64,000 nucleotides of DNA, taken from assembly GCF_002099425.1 (NCBI RefSeq), contig NW_018344333.1:434001-498000 (forward strand), given 5' to 3'. The notes beneath the pieces were generated by a model that saw nothing but the letters and a program-made list of their open reading frames with translations, was not told the origin of the DNA and made no database searches. The stretch comes from Phascolarctos cinereus. Taxonomy: Eukaryota > Chordata > Mammalia > Diprotodontia > Phascolarctidae. Made by a program: the position numbers and the translations under genes. Shown here one piece after another: positions 24,951-35,500 of the stretch. The first letter of the stretch is position 1; the number at the start of each line of letters is the position of its first letter.

Positions 24951-25352
24951 TTGCCCAGGCCTACATTGAAGCAGGTGATGTTTTTTAGACCAGGACTCTG
25001 CCTGTTCACCTGTCTATGCTGAGGCATGTGGGAGTCCTGATGTTAGCATTTGCCTGCTCCACTGCACAGGGGATTAGGAACTACCACTAGTTTGCTTAGG
25101 TGGGGCTTGCTGCTGGCTTTCTCGGATTCCTGTCCTGGACTGTGCTCTCCTTTTACCTCAGTGAGAGAGGCTTTTCTTGCTCATATTCCAAGTTTCTTGG
25201 GCTAAAATACTGTTTCACTCTTTTTTTTTTTTGATGGTTCTACTGTTCCATGATTTGTTTGGCTGTACTATTTTATGGTTGTTTGGAGGTCGTATGAGAG
25301 AGTTATGGTAATTTACTGCTTACTCTGCCATCTTGGCTTCTGGAAGTCCCCT
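24951..25352 (-). mobile_element. L1 5' UTR fragment in inverted orientation
   Basis: This matches the reversed 5' UTR at 36080-36610 (shared phrases 'ccaagtttcttgggctaaaa', 'gttctactgttccatgattt'). It ends at 25340-25352 with 'ctctgccatcttggcttctg', the reverse of the L1 5' motif. Its inner end abuts the plus-strand ORF2 piece. Read from either strand the order does not fit a simple twin-priming inversion, so rearrangement between two L1s is more likely. Confidence 0.85.
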
Positions 25353-25632
25353 GTTTGACTGATTATTGATGTATCATATAGTCGTTAGCCTCCACTTGCC
25401 CTATTCTAATGTTTAAGGAATTATTTTTTCACTTAGCTTTTGTATCACCTTTTCAATTTAACCAATTTCACTTTTTAAGGAATTTTCTTCAGTCAAGTTT
25501 TGTTCTTCCTTTTCCAAGCTGTTGATTCTCTCTTGCATAACTCTCATATCTCTTCCCAATTTTTCTTATAACTTCCTTATTTGATTTTTAAAATCCTTTT
25601 TGAGCTGTTCCAAGGAGACTGGATTTTGTGCT
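25353..25632 (-). mobile_element. L1 ORF1 fragment
   Basis: The reverse complement carries the coiled-coil portion of ORF1 (matching 3720-4060 of the first L1: 'gactatatgatacatcaataatcagtcaaaca' aligns with 4030-4060, and the part near 25600 aligns with the 'aaggattttaaaa' area). It is cut off on both sides. Confidence 0.8.
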
Positions 25633-25706
25633 GTCTATAAGTGTGCACACATTTATATACTGATGGTGAGTGGAATCATCTTTGCAGAAGTTTTTGTACA
25701 TTTTCT

Positions 25707-25707
25707 C

Positions 25708-25778
<71 letters not shown>
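25707..25778. repeat. (TG)n microsatellite
   Basis: Two long TG runs split by TATATG and TATG steps. Translated frames across it give Cys-Val repeats that are not genes. Confidence 0.97.
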
Positions 25779-25783
<5 letters not shown>

Positions 25784-26461
25784 CTGTAAGGTGGAAAACC
25801 TACCTGACATGGTAATCAGGGCAGAGTTGGGCAAGCAGACAATTTTAGGGTAGCTTTTCTAGGCCTTTTCTCATGCCAGGACGTCAGCAGTGCAATCCTC
25901 AAAAGGCCTTTCAGACACCCATGGGACTGCAAAATCCCATTGCTGTGTCCTGTGAGAAGACAACCCTATGGCCTAGGCTACCTGTGTGTAGGGTTCTTAC
26001 TATAGGTCCCAGTGTATCTGCACCTGTTGCACCACTGTACTTTGAAATAGGTAAAAATGGTAAGGGTGATGTTGTTTGATTTGGGTGTAAATTGGATTTA
26101 AGTGAGGCTGATTTTCACAAAGTTATTAGCCTCTCTCTTCCAGAGTCATCATAGTTCAGTGGCAGGACAGAGTCAAGAAGACTGTGATAGCTCAAGATGC
26201 GATGGATGACTTTGGTGTCTTTGATGTTTAACTAAGCTCTAAGCACTCTACACTTGCTTCAGCTGCCTTCATGGCCATTGGAATAAATTATTCTCATATG
26301 TCCATTCTATCGGAGGAAGTCTTCACACACTTGGCGATAGACACCCACATAGCTCATCAGTAAGTTTGAGACCCCCTTGGTTACCCTCCACTTGGTTTAG
26401 CCTGTCTGCCAAAATGTATGCTGGGGTGTGGCCACTGTGCATGCTACTGCCTCTTGGAGAA
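25779..26461. other. Unassigned, GC-richer non-L1 segment between two L1 pieces
   Basis: About 680 bases with moderate GC content, no long open frame and no L1 similarity. The text has the flavour of an old interspersed repeat ('ggcaagcagacaattttagg', 'cctcaaaaggcctttcagac', 'ggaagtcttcacacacttgg'), but I cannot name a family. Confidence 0.35.
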
Positions 26462-28081
26462 TTGATTAATTTATATTTCTTCAGTCAATAGTGATTTAGA
26501 GCACTTTTTCTATGTGGCTACAGATAGCTTTGATTTCTCCATTTGAAAACTGTTCATATCCTTTGATCATTTATCAATTGGTGAATGGCTTTTATTTTTT
26601 ATAAGTGTGACTCAGTTTTCATTTGAGAAAAGAGGTTTTTATAAGAGAAATTACCCCAAATTTTTTCCTAGTTATGATTGCTAAATATATTTCCCTCTAT
26701 TGTATTCCCCCCATTTATTCTGTTCACTATCTCCTTTCCCTTGGTCCTTCCTCAGAAGTATTTTGCATTCTTTCCCTTTCCCAAATTTGCCCTCCATTCT
26801 ATCACTCCCTCACTTCTATCATCCTGCCTTTCCTATTTACCTGGAGAGTAAGATAGATTTCTATACCCATTTGAGTGTGTATAGTATTCCCTCTGAGCCA
26901 AGTCTGATGAGAGTAAGATTCACTCACTATCTCTGCTTCCCCTTCACTGTAAAAGCTTTTTCTTGCCTTTTTTATGTGACAGTTTACCCCATTCTATTTC
27001 TCCCTTTCTCTTTCTCCTTCTACATTGCTCTTCCACTCCTTAATTTTATTTTTTAGATATTATCCCTTCATATTCAACTCACACCTGTGCCCTCTATTTT
27101 TACTCCTAACTGCCCTAATAATGAGAAAGTTCTTGAAATTACAAATATTATTTTCCTATAAGGAAAACAAACATTTTAATGTTATTACTCCCCTTATGAG
27201 TTATATTACTTGTTTACCTTTTTATACTTCTCTTGAGTTTCGGACTTGAAAGTCAGATTTTCTATTTACCTCTGGCCTTTTCATCAAGAATGCTTGAAAG
27301 GCCTCTGTTTTTATTGAATGGCAATTTTTCCCCCTGAAGAATTCTGCTCAGTTCTGCTGGGTAGGTGATTCTTTCTTTTAATCCTAGCTCTTTTGCCCTC
27401 TGGAATATCATATTCCAATCTAGAAGCTGTTAAAACTTATGTTTGCCTGACAGTGGCTCCACAGTGCTTGATTTGTTTCTTTACGGTTGCTTGGAATATT
27501 TTCTTCTTGATCTGGGAACTCTGGAATTTGGCTATAATATTCCTGGCTGTTTTCATTTTGGGATCTCTTTCAGGAGGCGATCAGTGGATTCTTTCAATTT
27601 CTATTTTACACTCTGATTCTAGAATATCAGGGCAATTTTCCTTAATAAGTTCTTGAAAGATAATGTCTAGACTCTTTTTTTGATCATGGTTTTGAGATAA
27701 TGCATTTTTAAATTATATCTCCTGGATCTATTTTCCAGGTCAGTTATTTTTCCGATGAGATATTTCACATTGTCTTCTATTTTTTTTTTATTCCTTTGGT
27801 TTTATTTTATTGTTTTATGACATCTTATCCAGTCATTAGCTTCCATTCACTCAATTCTAATTTTTAAGGAATTATTTTTTTTTCACTGAGATTTTATACC
27901 TCCTTTTCTATTTGGCCAATTCTACTTTTCAATGAGTATTTTTTTTTCCTTCAGTGAATTTTTGTGCCTTTTCCCCCCTATTTGCCCAATTGGGCTTTTC
28001 AGAAAATTCTCCTCCTCATTGGCTTTTTGAACCTCTTCAATCATTTCACCTATTCTGATTTTTAAAGCTTATTTTCTTCTG

Positions 28082-28131
<50 letters not shown>

Positions 28132-29120
28132 ACCTCCTTTCCCACAATCTTGGCTTTTTTTTCATGATTTTTCTTTTGCATTACTCTGATTTCTCTTCCC
28201 AATTTTCCCTTTACTTCTCTTACTTGCTTTTCAAAATCCTTTTTGAGCTCTTTCATGGCCTGAGACCAATTCATATTTTTATTAGAGGCTTTAAATATTG
28301 GAGCTTTGCCTTTGTTTCTTCTTCTGAGTGTTTGTTTCAATATTTCTTATCACCATAGTAGCTTTCTATGGTCTGAATTTTTTCTGTTCTTTGTTCATTT
28401 TTTCCAGTCTATTTCTTGACTTTTAACTCTTTGTTAAGGTGGGGCTCTGTTTCCAGTGTAGAGGGAGCACTGTCCCAAGCATCAGGAGTTTTGTGCAGCT
28501 TTTTGCAGCTATCTCTAGGGCCCTGGTAAGTTTTCAGTTATTCCAAGTTTGTATGACCTAAGGAGAGGTGTGTTTAGTACTCTCCTGGCCTATGCTCTGG
28601 TCTGTGAATGACTGTAAATACTCTTTTCTTCCCAGTAACTGTGAAGAGAGTCCCTGCTCCACTGTGGCTGCAATCTCTGGTGCGCTAGTGCTCCTCCTTG
28701 CACTGGTACTGCCATCCAGGACTGTGACCCAGATCTGAATATGACAAAGCAACAGAGTCCCTGCTCCATAGTTACAGCAAAGAGACCCCTGTAATCTCCT
28801 TCTCCTCAGTTGTTTGAGCCTCTTACCATCTACGCGCTCTGGAAGCAATCACTGCTGCTGTTGATTCACTGGCTCTTAAGGCCTGCTCTTGCTTTGCTGT
28901 AACTGGATCAATGCTGGTGAGGCCTGTACTGGACTCTGCTCCACTCTCACCTAGGTGTGACAGACTTTTCTTTCTGACCTTCCAAGTTGTCTTTGCCTGG
29001 AAAATTATTCACTGCTTCCACCACTCCAGGAATTGTTGTATGGGATTATTTAAAGGTAGTTGTTTGGGTTTTGAGGAAAATTCAGGCAACCCTGCCTTTT
29101 CTCTGCCATCTTGAACAGTA
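26462..29120 (-). mobile_element. L1/HAL1-like element with ORF2 missing apart from a C-terminal scrap
   Basis: On the minus strand the 5' end is at about 29120 ('ttcaagatggcagagaaaag'). It has a 5' UTR to about 28430 and an ORF1 region to about 27290: an N-terminal coiled coil at 28340-28062 with repeated K/E heptads, then the CTD remnant near 27480. The inter-ORF segment reaches about 26690. It then joins an ORF2 C-terminal scrap (26462-26690; 'actcaaaatcactattgac'-like text). Everything between, endonuclease through RT, is absent, and the 3' UTR is missing. It could be an internally deleted L1 or a HAL1-type copy joined to L1 sequence. Confidence 0.8.
28084..28127. repeat. (TG)n microsatellite inside L1 ORF1
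   Basis: About 22 TG units. On the sense strand of the element they read as CA repeats in frame with the ORF1 coiled coil, giving a His-Thr run of about 14 residues without breaking the frame. Confidence 0.95.
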
Positions 29121-29774
29121 TCCTCCATCCACCTGTCTTCTAGAAAGGGAATCCTATCTTAAAAAAATAAATTTATAATCTTATGATTATTTTATTATTC
29201 TAAATCTTATCTCCTATTAAATTACAAAGTCTTATCAATCTATCACTTCATTAAATCTATAGGTAACCTAGACTTAAGAGACTATCTGTGTTAATTTTGC
29301 TTAGCTGTTAGGGCTAGCTTTTCATAAAGAAGGTTGTTTAATCCTATAATCAAACTAAAAATAAGTAAAAGTAATCAGTACTTATTGATTTCCTTTTCAA
29401 TAGTAGGAACCATGTAAATGCTAGTTACTATTATTAACTATGCAGGAAAGAGGGGAACAAGACACTGAAAACAAAAAGAGTAGGGAAGTGGCAACACCTA
29501 CTCCACTATTTTGATATGGACTGGACTTGCTTATAGTAGAGAATAATGTAATGGCAAGAAAATGGATTTTAGACCTAGAAACCAATGAATAGAAACACTA
29601 AAAATTAATATACTATTTTTTATTTGTACTTCTAAGTAACACTAATGGATACAAATTGAACATAGAGCTCTTTATGCCTTCCATTTATTCATTAAAATTC
29701 TGGTACAGTACTAGCCTACATAACTGATATGAGAGAACTTCATACAATCTTGGACACCTCATAATAATTTTGGA
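29121..29774. other. Unassigned AT-rich sequence
   Basis: No coding or repeat signature seen. Confidence 0.4.
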
Positions 29775-29965
29775 AGTCATATGTCACAGTACAGAGAGTG
29801 TTGTTTTTGGAACCAGAAGACCTGGAATCTTTCCTTTACTATCTCTTTGTCATGAGAAAATTATGTCTTATCTTTTGATCTGTATTTTCACCTGTAAAGG
29901 GATAATGTTAGATTAAATAACCTCTGAGGTCCCTTCTACTTCTAAGCCTCTGATCATATGATTAT
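29775..29965 (+). mobile_element. THER/MIR-type SINE
   Basis: The order is 'cagtacagagagtgttgttt', 'ggaaccagaagacctggaat', 'tcacctgtaaagggataatg', then 'aaataacctctgaggtccct' and 'tctgatcatatgatt'. This is the usual order of therian MIR/THER SINEs with the 'gatgacctctgaggtccc' end. Moderately diverged. Confidence 0.75.
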
Positions 29966-30059
29966 GGATCCCATGAATCCACTTTGGATTTACATTGGTG
30001 ACTTGGAAAAGGTCTTATTTAAGTCAGGTAGCAATTCAGAAAATGGCAGGCATTTTGGC

Positions 30060-30290
30060 AAGGTAAAGAAAGCATCACCCTCAGTCAAGAATACTTGAGT
30101 TCAAGGCCTGCCTTTGACACATATTTGGCCAAGTGTCTCTGGGTAAGCCACTTAACTCCTTTGTGCCCCCATGTATCTTTGTAAGTTGCAAACCATGTAA
30201 TGATCTGCTTTCGTAGAAGGAGATCTATAGCAGAATTTCCTTATAACTATGAATAAACAGGTCAAGTTGAAAACAAAAATATCATATCTA
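30060..30290 (+). mobile_element. tRNA-derived SINE (marsupial type), diverged
   Basis: 'gaatacttgagttcaaggcctgcc' is the B-box region, 'tctctgggtaagccacttaa' the following core. A late part, 'agttgcaaaccatgtaatgatctgc' then 'gtagaaggagatc', is shared with the SINE at 39545-39700. No clear flanking duplication. Confidence 0.65.
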
Positions 30291-31206
30291 AGCCCATAGT
30301 CAAGAATACCTAGTGAATCCTACATCCTCTCTCATGGGCACCATTCTAGTGACTGGCTTTATATCTGATATACAAGCTTTGATACAGATAAAACATCACA
30401 AACACCCTACTCAAAAGCTATCTTTTTCATTCTGTTGCCTTTGTCCAAAGTAAATAGCAGGTTAATTAGGTTCTTCGATTTATACTCTCTCAGCATGGCT
30501 CCTTGTCTACTTCTAGTTAGCCTGTCTCTTTTTCCCATGATTTCACCATTTCATGAGCACTCCAATTAATATGTTTGTTTGTTTGGTTGGTTGGTTTTTC
30601 AACCTGGAAGCTGTGGCTTGGTGTCTTCTGAGAAAGCACACTTGGATATATTTCTCTCCAGACCTGGCTTAATACTTAGTGGTATTCATCAATTTCAGAT
30701 TCTTCTTCTTGAAGGTACTTCTTTCATCTGTTGTGGTCACATACACTACTTCCTGCTTCAATACTTCTACTATACTTTCATCTACTTTTTGTTCTCTCCA
30801 TTTTTTATTTTTTGGATGTTACAAATGTATTTAAACTGGGCTACTTAGCACATATCCACTTCTTTTTTTCAGATATCATAGCTCTACCTCTACAAAAAAG
30901 AGCCTACACAGACAACTGTAAAGGCTTCCTTACTCTATTGTCTCAAACAGCTTGTTAAAAGTTCTAACCCTAGAATGATACCATCTTCCAATAATCATTT
31001 CATTAAAATAATATTTCAAATATTTTACAAAAGGAATACCTGTACTTCTATTTTGTGTTCCTTTAGGTCCTAATATGGCAATTAGTACATTAATTCTTCT
31101 AGTGAAAAGGATCAACACTTTCACCAACCAGCCAATGGGAAAGATTTCCTCATTTTGTCCTTTGTCAAAAAGTGGAAGTATTGTTTCATTCTTAACAGCC
31201 CCCTAG
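30291..31206. other. Unassigned sequence
   Basis: AT-rich with hydrophobic-looking chance frames at 30579-30848 and 30731-30958. No recognisable domain. Confidence 0.4.
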
Positions 31207-31231
31207 TCATTGATGCTGTTATCCACTTTTA

Positions 31232-31432
31232 TTTTATTCTTATTTTTATTTAATTAATTTTTACAATTAATTCATTTTTATAAGATTTTAAGTTCTAAAT
31301 TTCCCCCCACTCTCCCCTACCTCCCTCCTCAAGATGGCATGCAATCTGATATAGGCTATATAGATACAATCATATTATACATATTTCCACATTAGTCAAG
31401 TTGTGAAAGAATTGGAATGAAAGGGAAAAACC

Positions 31433-31471
<39 letters not shown>

Positions 31472-31519
31472 GTATGTTTCAATTTGCATTCAGTCTCCAT
31501 AGTGCTTTTTCTGGATGTC
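31232..31519 (-). mobile_element. 5'-truncated L1 3' UTR insertion with target-site duplication
   Basis: Reversed L1 3' UTR text ('ttaagttctaaatttccccc', 'gatggcatgcaatctgatataggctatat', 'agtatgtttcaatttgcat') is bounded by 'tccactttta' at 31222-31231 and again at 31520-31529. The T-rich end at 31232 is the poly(A) side. It contains a (GA)n run at 31435-31468. The insertion sits inside the exon-like frame described above. Confidence 0.85.
31435..31468. repeat. (GA)n microsatellite
   Basis: About 17 GA units within the L1 3' UTR fragment. They translate as Arg-Glu repeats and should not be read as protein. Confidence 0.95.
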
Positions 31520-31839
31520 TCCACTTTTAATGTAACCCAGCAACTTAATGTAAATATAATCTCAACTTCGCATATTCATTTTGCTACTAATACAGTTGTG
31601 GATATTACTAGCCAAGTAATAGCTGTCTTATATAACTTGTGCAACAAAGATACATCAAGAATAGAAACTCTTGGCACTGGAATATTTCTTTTAAGTGAAT
31701 TTATTGCTCTCCTAAGTTTAAACCCAGTGGATCTCAGGTAAGTGGGGGAAAACAGAAAAAATACAAAACAAGCTATCAAATAACAACAATAATATTATAT
31801 TTTATACATAATTATCACATTTTGTATTGTCAAGATTTT

Positions 31840-32010
31840 TAGAGAGTTGTCTTTGCAATGACTTTCTGAGGTAGGGTGTGCAAAGTATTTTTAACATTTA
31901 ACAGATGAAGAAACTGGCTAAACAACTGGCTAACAAGAGCTAAAAAGTAAAGTACACCTTAGGATCTCCCAAGCAAGAAATGAAACTTAGCTGTCTTGGT
32001 TCTCCATCAC
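31840..32010 (-). mobile_element. MIR-type SINE remnant
   Basis: 'tgactttctgaggtagggtg' followed by 'acatttaacagatgaagaaactgg' and a degraded reversed head is the order of a reversed MIR. Strongly diverged. Confidence 0.5.
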
Positions 32011-32275
32011 TTTTTTCCCCATTACTTCATTTTTCAGGATGAAATGTGACTATTTCAAGTAAATTTAATAAAGATTGGTAAGAATCATAGAAATTATCCT
32101 GATTGAAATATAGTATAGAATAGAGAGAGGTTCTTGAAATATTGTTTGTTCATGGACTCCTTTCATAGCCTATTGAAACTGATGGACCCTTGTCCGCACA
32201 ATATTTTTAAATGAGTAAATAAAATACATTGAATTTTCAAAGAAACAAATTATATTAAAGTTATGAAAATACTTT

Positions 32276-32545
32276 GGTTTTTTTTATTTTTTAAAACACT
32301 GTTTTATTTTTCCCCAATTAAATGTGAAGACAATTTTAGCATTCATTTTTACAAGACTTTGAGTTCCAAATTTTTCTTCCTCTTGCCCTCCCCTCCCCTC
32401 TTTGAAAAGTGGTAGGCAATTTGATATAGGTTATGCATGTGTTATCATATTTCCATTTTAGTCACAGTTGTGAAAAAAAAGATCAAAAAGTAAAAAGAAT
32501 TAAAAATAGTAAAAAAAATTATGCTTCATTCTGAGTCCATCAGTT
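32276..32545 (-). mobile_element. Extra L1 3' UTR copy placed ahead of a longer L1
   Basis: This reads as a reversed L1 3' UTR ('gagttccaaatttttcttcc', 'gcaatttgatataggttatg', 'gtcacagttgtgaaa'). The next 350 bases repeat the same text. So two 3' UTRs lie in tandem, the first cut at the point equivalent to 'ccatcagttcttt', which recurs at 32888. It may be a second small insertion or a local duplication. Confidence 0.75.
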
Positions 32546-35500
32546 CTTTTTTAAATTTTTTCCTTAAATGGTATTTTTTTCCAATTACATGTGAAGATAG
32601 TTTTCAACACTCTCACTCTTTTTTTTGTAAAAATTTTGAGTTCCAAATTTTTTCTTTTCCTTCCCTCTCCTTCCCCCTTCCCAAGGCAGCAAGCAATTTG
32701 ATATAGGTCATGTATGTACAATAATGTTAAACATATTTCCACATTAATCATGTTGTGAAAGAAGAATTGGAGCAAAAGGGAAAAAACCAAGAGAAAGCAA
32801 AACAAAACAAACAAAAACAGCCAAAAAAGTGAAAATAGTATGCTTCAATCTGTAATCAGAATCCATAGTTCTTTCTCTTGATGTGGCCATCAGTTCTTTG
32901 TCTGGATGTGGATAACATTTTCCTTTCTGAGTCCGTTGTACATATCTTGGATCATTGTGTTAAGAAGGGCTGAGTCATTCCTAGTTGATCATCATACAAT
33001 GTTGCTGACACTGTACAATGTTTTCCTGGTTCTACTTATTTCACTTTCAATCAGTTTGTACAGGTCTTTCCAGGATGTTCTGAAAACTGCCTGTTCATCA
33101 TTTTTTATTGCACATATACCACAGCTTATTCATCCATTCCCCAACTGATGGGCACACTCCCAGTTTCCAATATTTGGCCACCACAAAAGGGCTACTATAA
33201 ATATTCTTGCATTTGTAGGTCTTTTCCCCTTTTTCCTAATCTCTGCCATACAGACCTAGTAGTGAATTGCTGGATCATATGTTATGCACAGTTTGGTTGC
33301 CCTTTGGGCATAGTTCCAAATTGCTCTCCAGTACGGTTGGATCAGTTTACAACCCCACCAAAAGTATATTAATGTATCAGTTTTCCCATGTCCTTTCCAA
33401 CATTTATCGTTTTCCTTTTTTGTCATATTAGACAATCTCATAGGTGTAAGGTGGCACCTCAGAATTGTTTTTATTTGCATTTCTCTAATCAAAAGTGATT
33501 TAGAGCACTTCTCCATATGCTTATAGATAGCTATGTTTTCTTCTTCATTTGAAAACTGCCTATTCATATCATTAGACAAATTATTGATTGGAAAATAGTT
33601 TGTAGTCTCATAAATTATATACAGTTCTCTATATATTTGAGAAATGAGGCCTTTATCAGATATACTTGCTATAAAGATTGTTTCCCAGCTTTCCACTTTC
33701 CTGATAATCTTAGTTTTATTGGTTTTGTTTGCACAAAAGCTTTTTTATTTTAATGTAATCACAATGATCTATTTTACATTTCATGATGATATCTATCTCT
33801 TGCTTGGTCATGAACCTGTAACTTAACTTCTATTTTAAGAATTTGGATGCTATACCACTTGGAGCATATATGTTAGATATGGATATTATTTCATTGTCTA
33901 TCATAAATTTTAGCAAGATATAGTTTCCTTCCTTATATTTTTTAATTAGATCTATTTTTACTTTTGTTTTGTCTGAGATCAGGATGCTACTCCCCCCCCT
34001 TTTTTTTCATTTTAGTGGGAGTGTAATAGATTCTGTTCCAGCATTTAATCTGTGTGTGTCTATCTGCTTCAGGTGTGTCTTTTATAAACAGCATTTTGCA
34101 GGATTCTGGTTTTTGATCCATTCTGCTGTTCATTTCTTTTTTATTGGAGATTTCATCTCATTCCCTTTCACAGTTGTGATTGTTAACTGTGTATTTCCCT
34201 CCATCCTATTTTTCCTCCTGTTTGTCTTCTTTCTCCTTTCACCCTTTCCCTCCTCACCAGTGATTTGCTTTTGTCTACCACCTCCACTGATCTGCCCTCC
34301 TGTCAGCCCCATCCTCTTTACTTAATCTTTTCCCCTTCTATTTCCCTGTTGGGTAAGATAGATTTCTATATTCAGCTGATTGTGTGAATATATTATTCCC
34401 TCTGAGTCAATACAGATGAGAGTAAAGTTCAATTGACGCCTATCCCCTACCCTCCCAATCTTCCCTTCCACTATAAAAGGTTTTTGTGCTCTTAATGTGA
34501 AATAATATACCCCATTCCTTCCTCCTGCACCCAGTGTACTCATTTTTCTCATCCCTTAGTTAATTTTTATGTCATTCCCTCAAATTCACCTTATACCCAT
34601 ACCCTCTATCTCTGTATCTTCCTTCTATCTGTACTATTAGTCATACCATTTTAAGAATTACAAGTAACATCTTCCCATGTAGGGAGGTAAACAGTTCACC
34701 TCAATTGTATCCCTTATGTTTTCTTTTCCCTTTTAACCTTTTTAGGCCTCTCTTTGGTCTAGATATTGGAAATCACATTTCTTCTTCAATTCTGGTCCTC
34801 TCCTTATGAAAGCATGAAATCCTTCCATTCCGTTGAATAACCATTTCCCCCCTTGGAGTATTATGCTTAATTTCACCAGGAAGGTGATCCTTGGTTCCAG
34901 TCCTAGCTTCTTTGTTTTCTAGAATATACTCAATGACCTCTGATCCTTTAATGTTATAGCTACTAAGTTCTGTATAATTCTAATTGTGGATCCCCAATAC
35001 CTGAATTGTTTCTTTCTGGCCACTTGCTCTAAATTTTCTTGACCTGATAGCTCTGTAATTTGGCTGTAATATTCCTTGGAGTTTTTATTTTGAGATCTCT
35101 TTCCTGAGGGGTTTGGTGGATTCTTTCAATGGCTATTTTGCTTTCTGGTTCCAGGACATTAGGACAATTTGCCTTGATAATTTCTTGAGAGATGCTATTC
35201 AGGTCCTCCTTTTGATTATAGCATTCAGGTAGTCCAATGACCCTGATATTGTCTTTCCTGTATCATCCAATACAGCTATTTTTCCAATGAGGTATTTTAC
35301 ATTTTCTTCTATTTATTCATTCTTTTGAATTTGATTGATTCTTGATGTTTCATAGATCCATTAGCTTCCGTTTTCCCAATTTTCACTTTTAAGGTATTGT
35401 TTTCCTCAGCTTTTGTACTTCCTTTTCCATTTGGCCAGTTGTACTTTTTAAGGATCTGTTTTCTTCCATGAATTTTTGTGTCTTCTGTTCCATTTGGCCA

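Larger units (their letters stand above)
31207..31737 (+). pseudogene. Exon-like coding segment split by an L1 insertion
   Basis: After 'tttcattcttaacagccccctag' (acceptor-like) an open frame starts S-L-M-L-L-S-T-F at 31207. It is interrupted at 31231 by a short L1 fragment and resumes in the same frame after the duplicated target at 31520-31529. It reads on (N-V-T-Q-Q-L-N-V-N-I, later D-I-T-S-Q-V-I-A-V-L-Y-N-L) to a consensus donor CTCAG|gtaagtgg at 31737/31738. Without the insertion the piece is 233 bp, 77 codons plus two bases. The protein is not recognised. Against a real exon: a stop lies in frame just upstream if the nearer AG (31197-31198) is used, and a 77-codon frame can occur by chance in AT-rich DNA. 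Confidence 0.33.

Noticed and set aside
25600-25853. Frames rich in Cys-Val across the TG tract
   Set aside because: They are translations of a microsatellite and share no flanking protein similarity.
31433-31510. Arg-Glu repeat start of an apparent protein
   Set aside because: The run is a (GA)n tract in an L1 3' UTR; only the part after 31529 is considered for the exon candidate.
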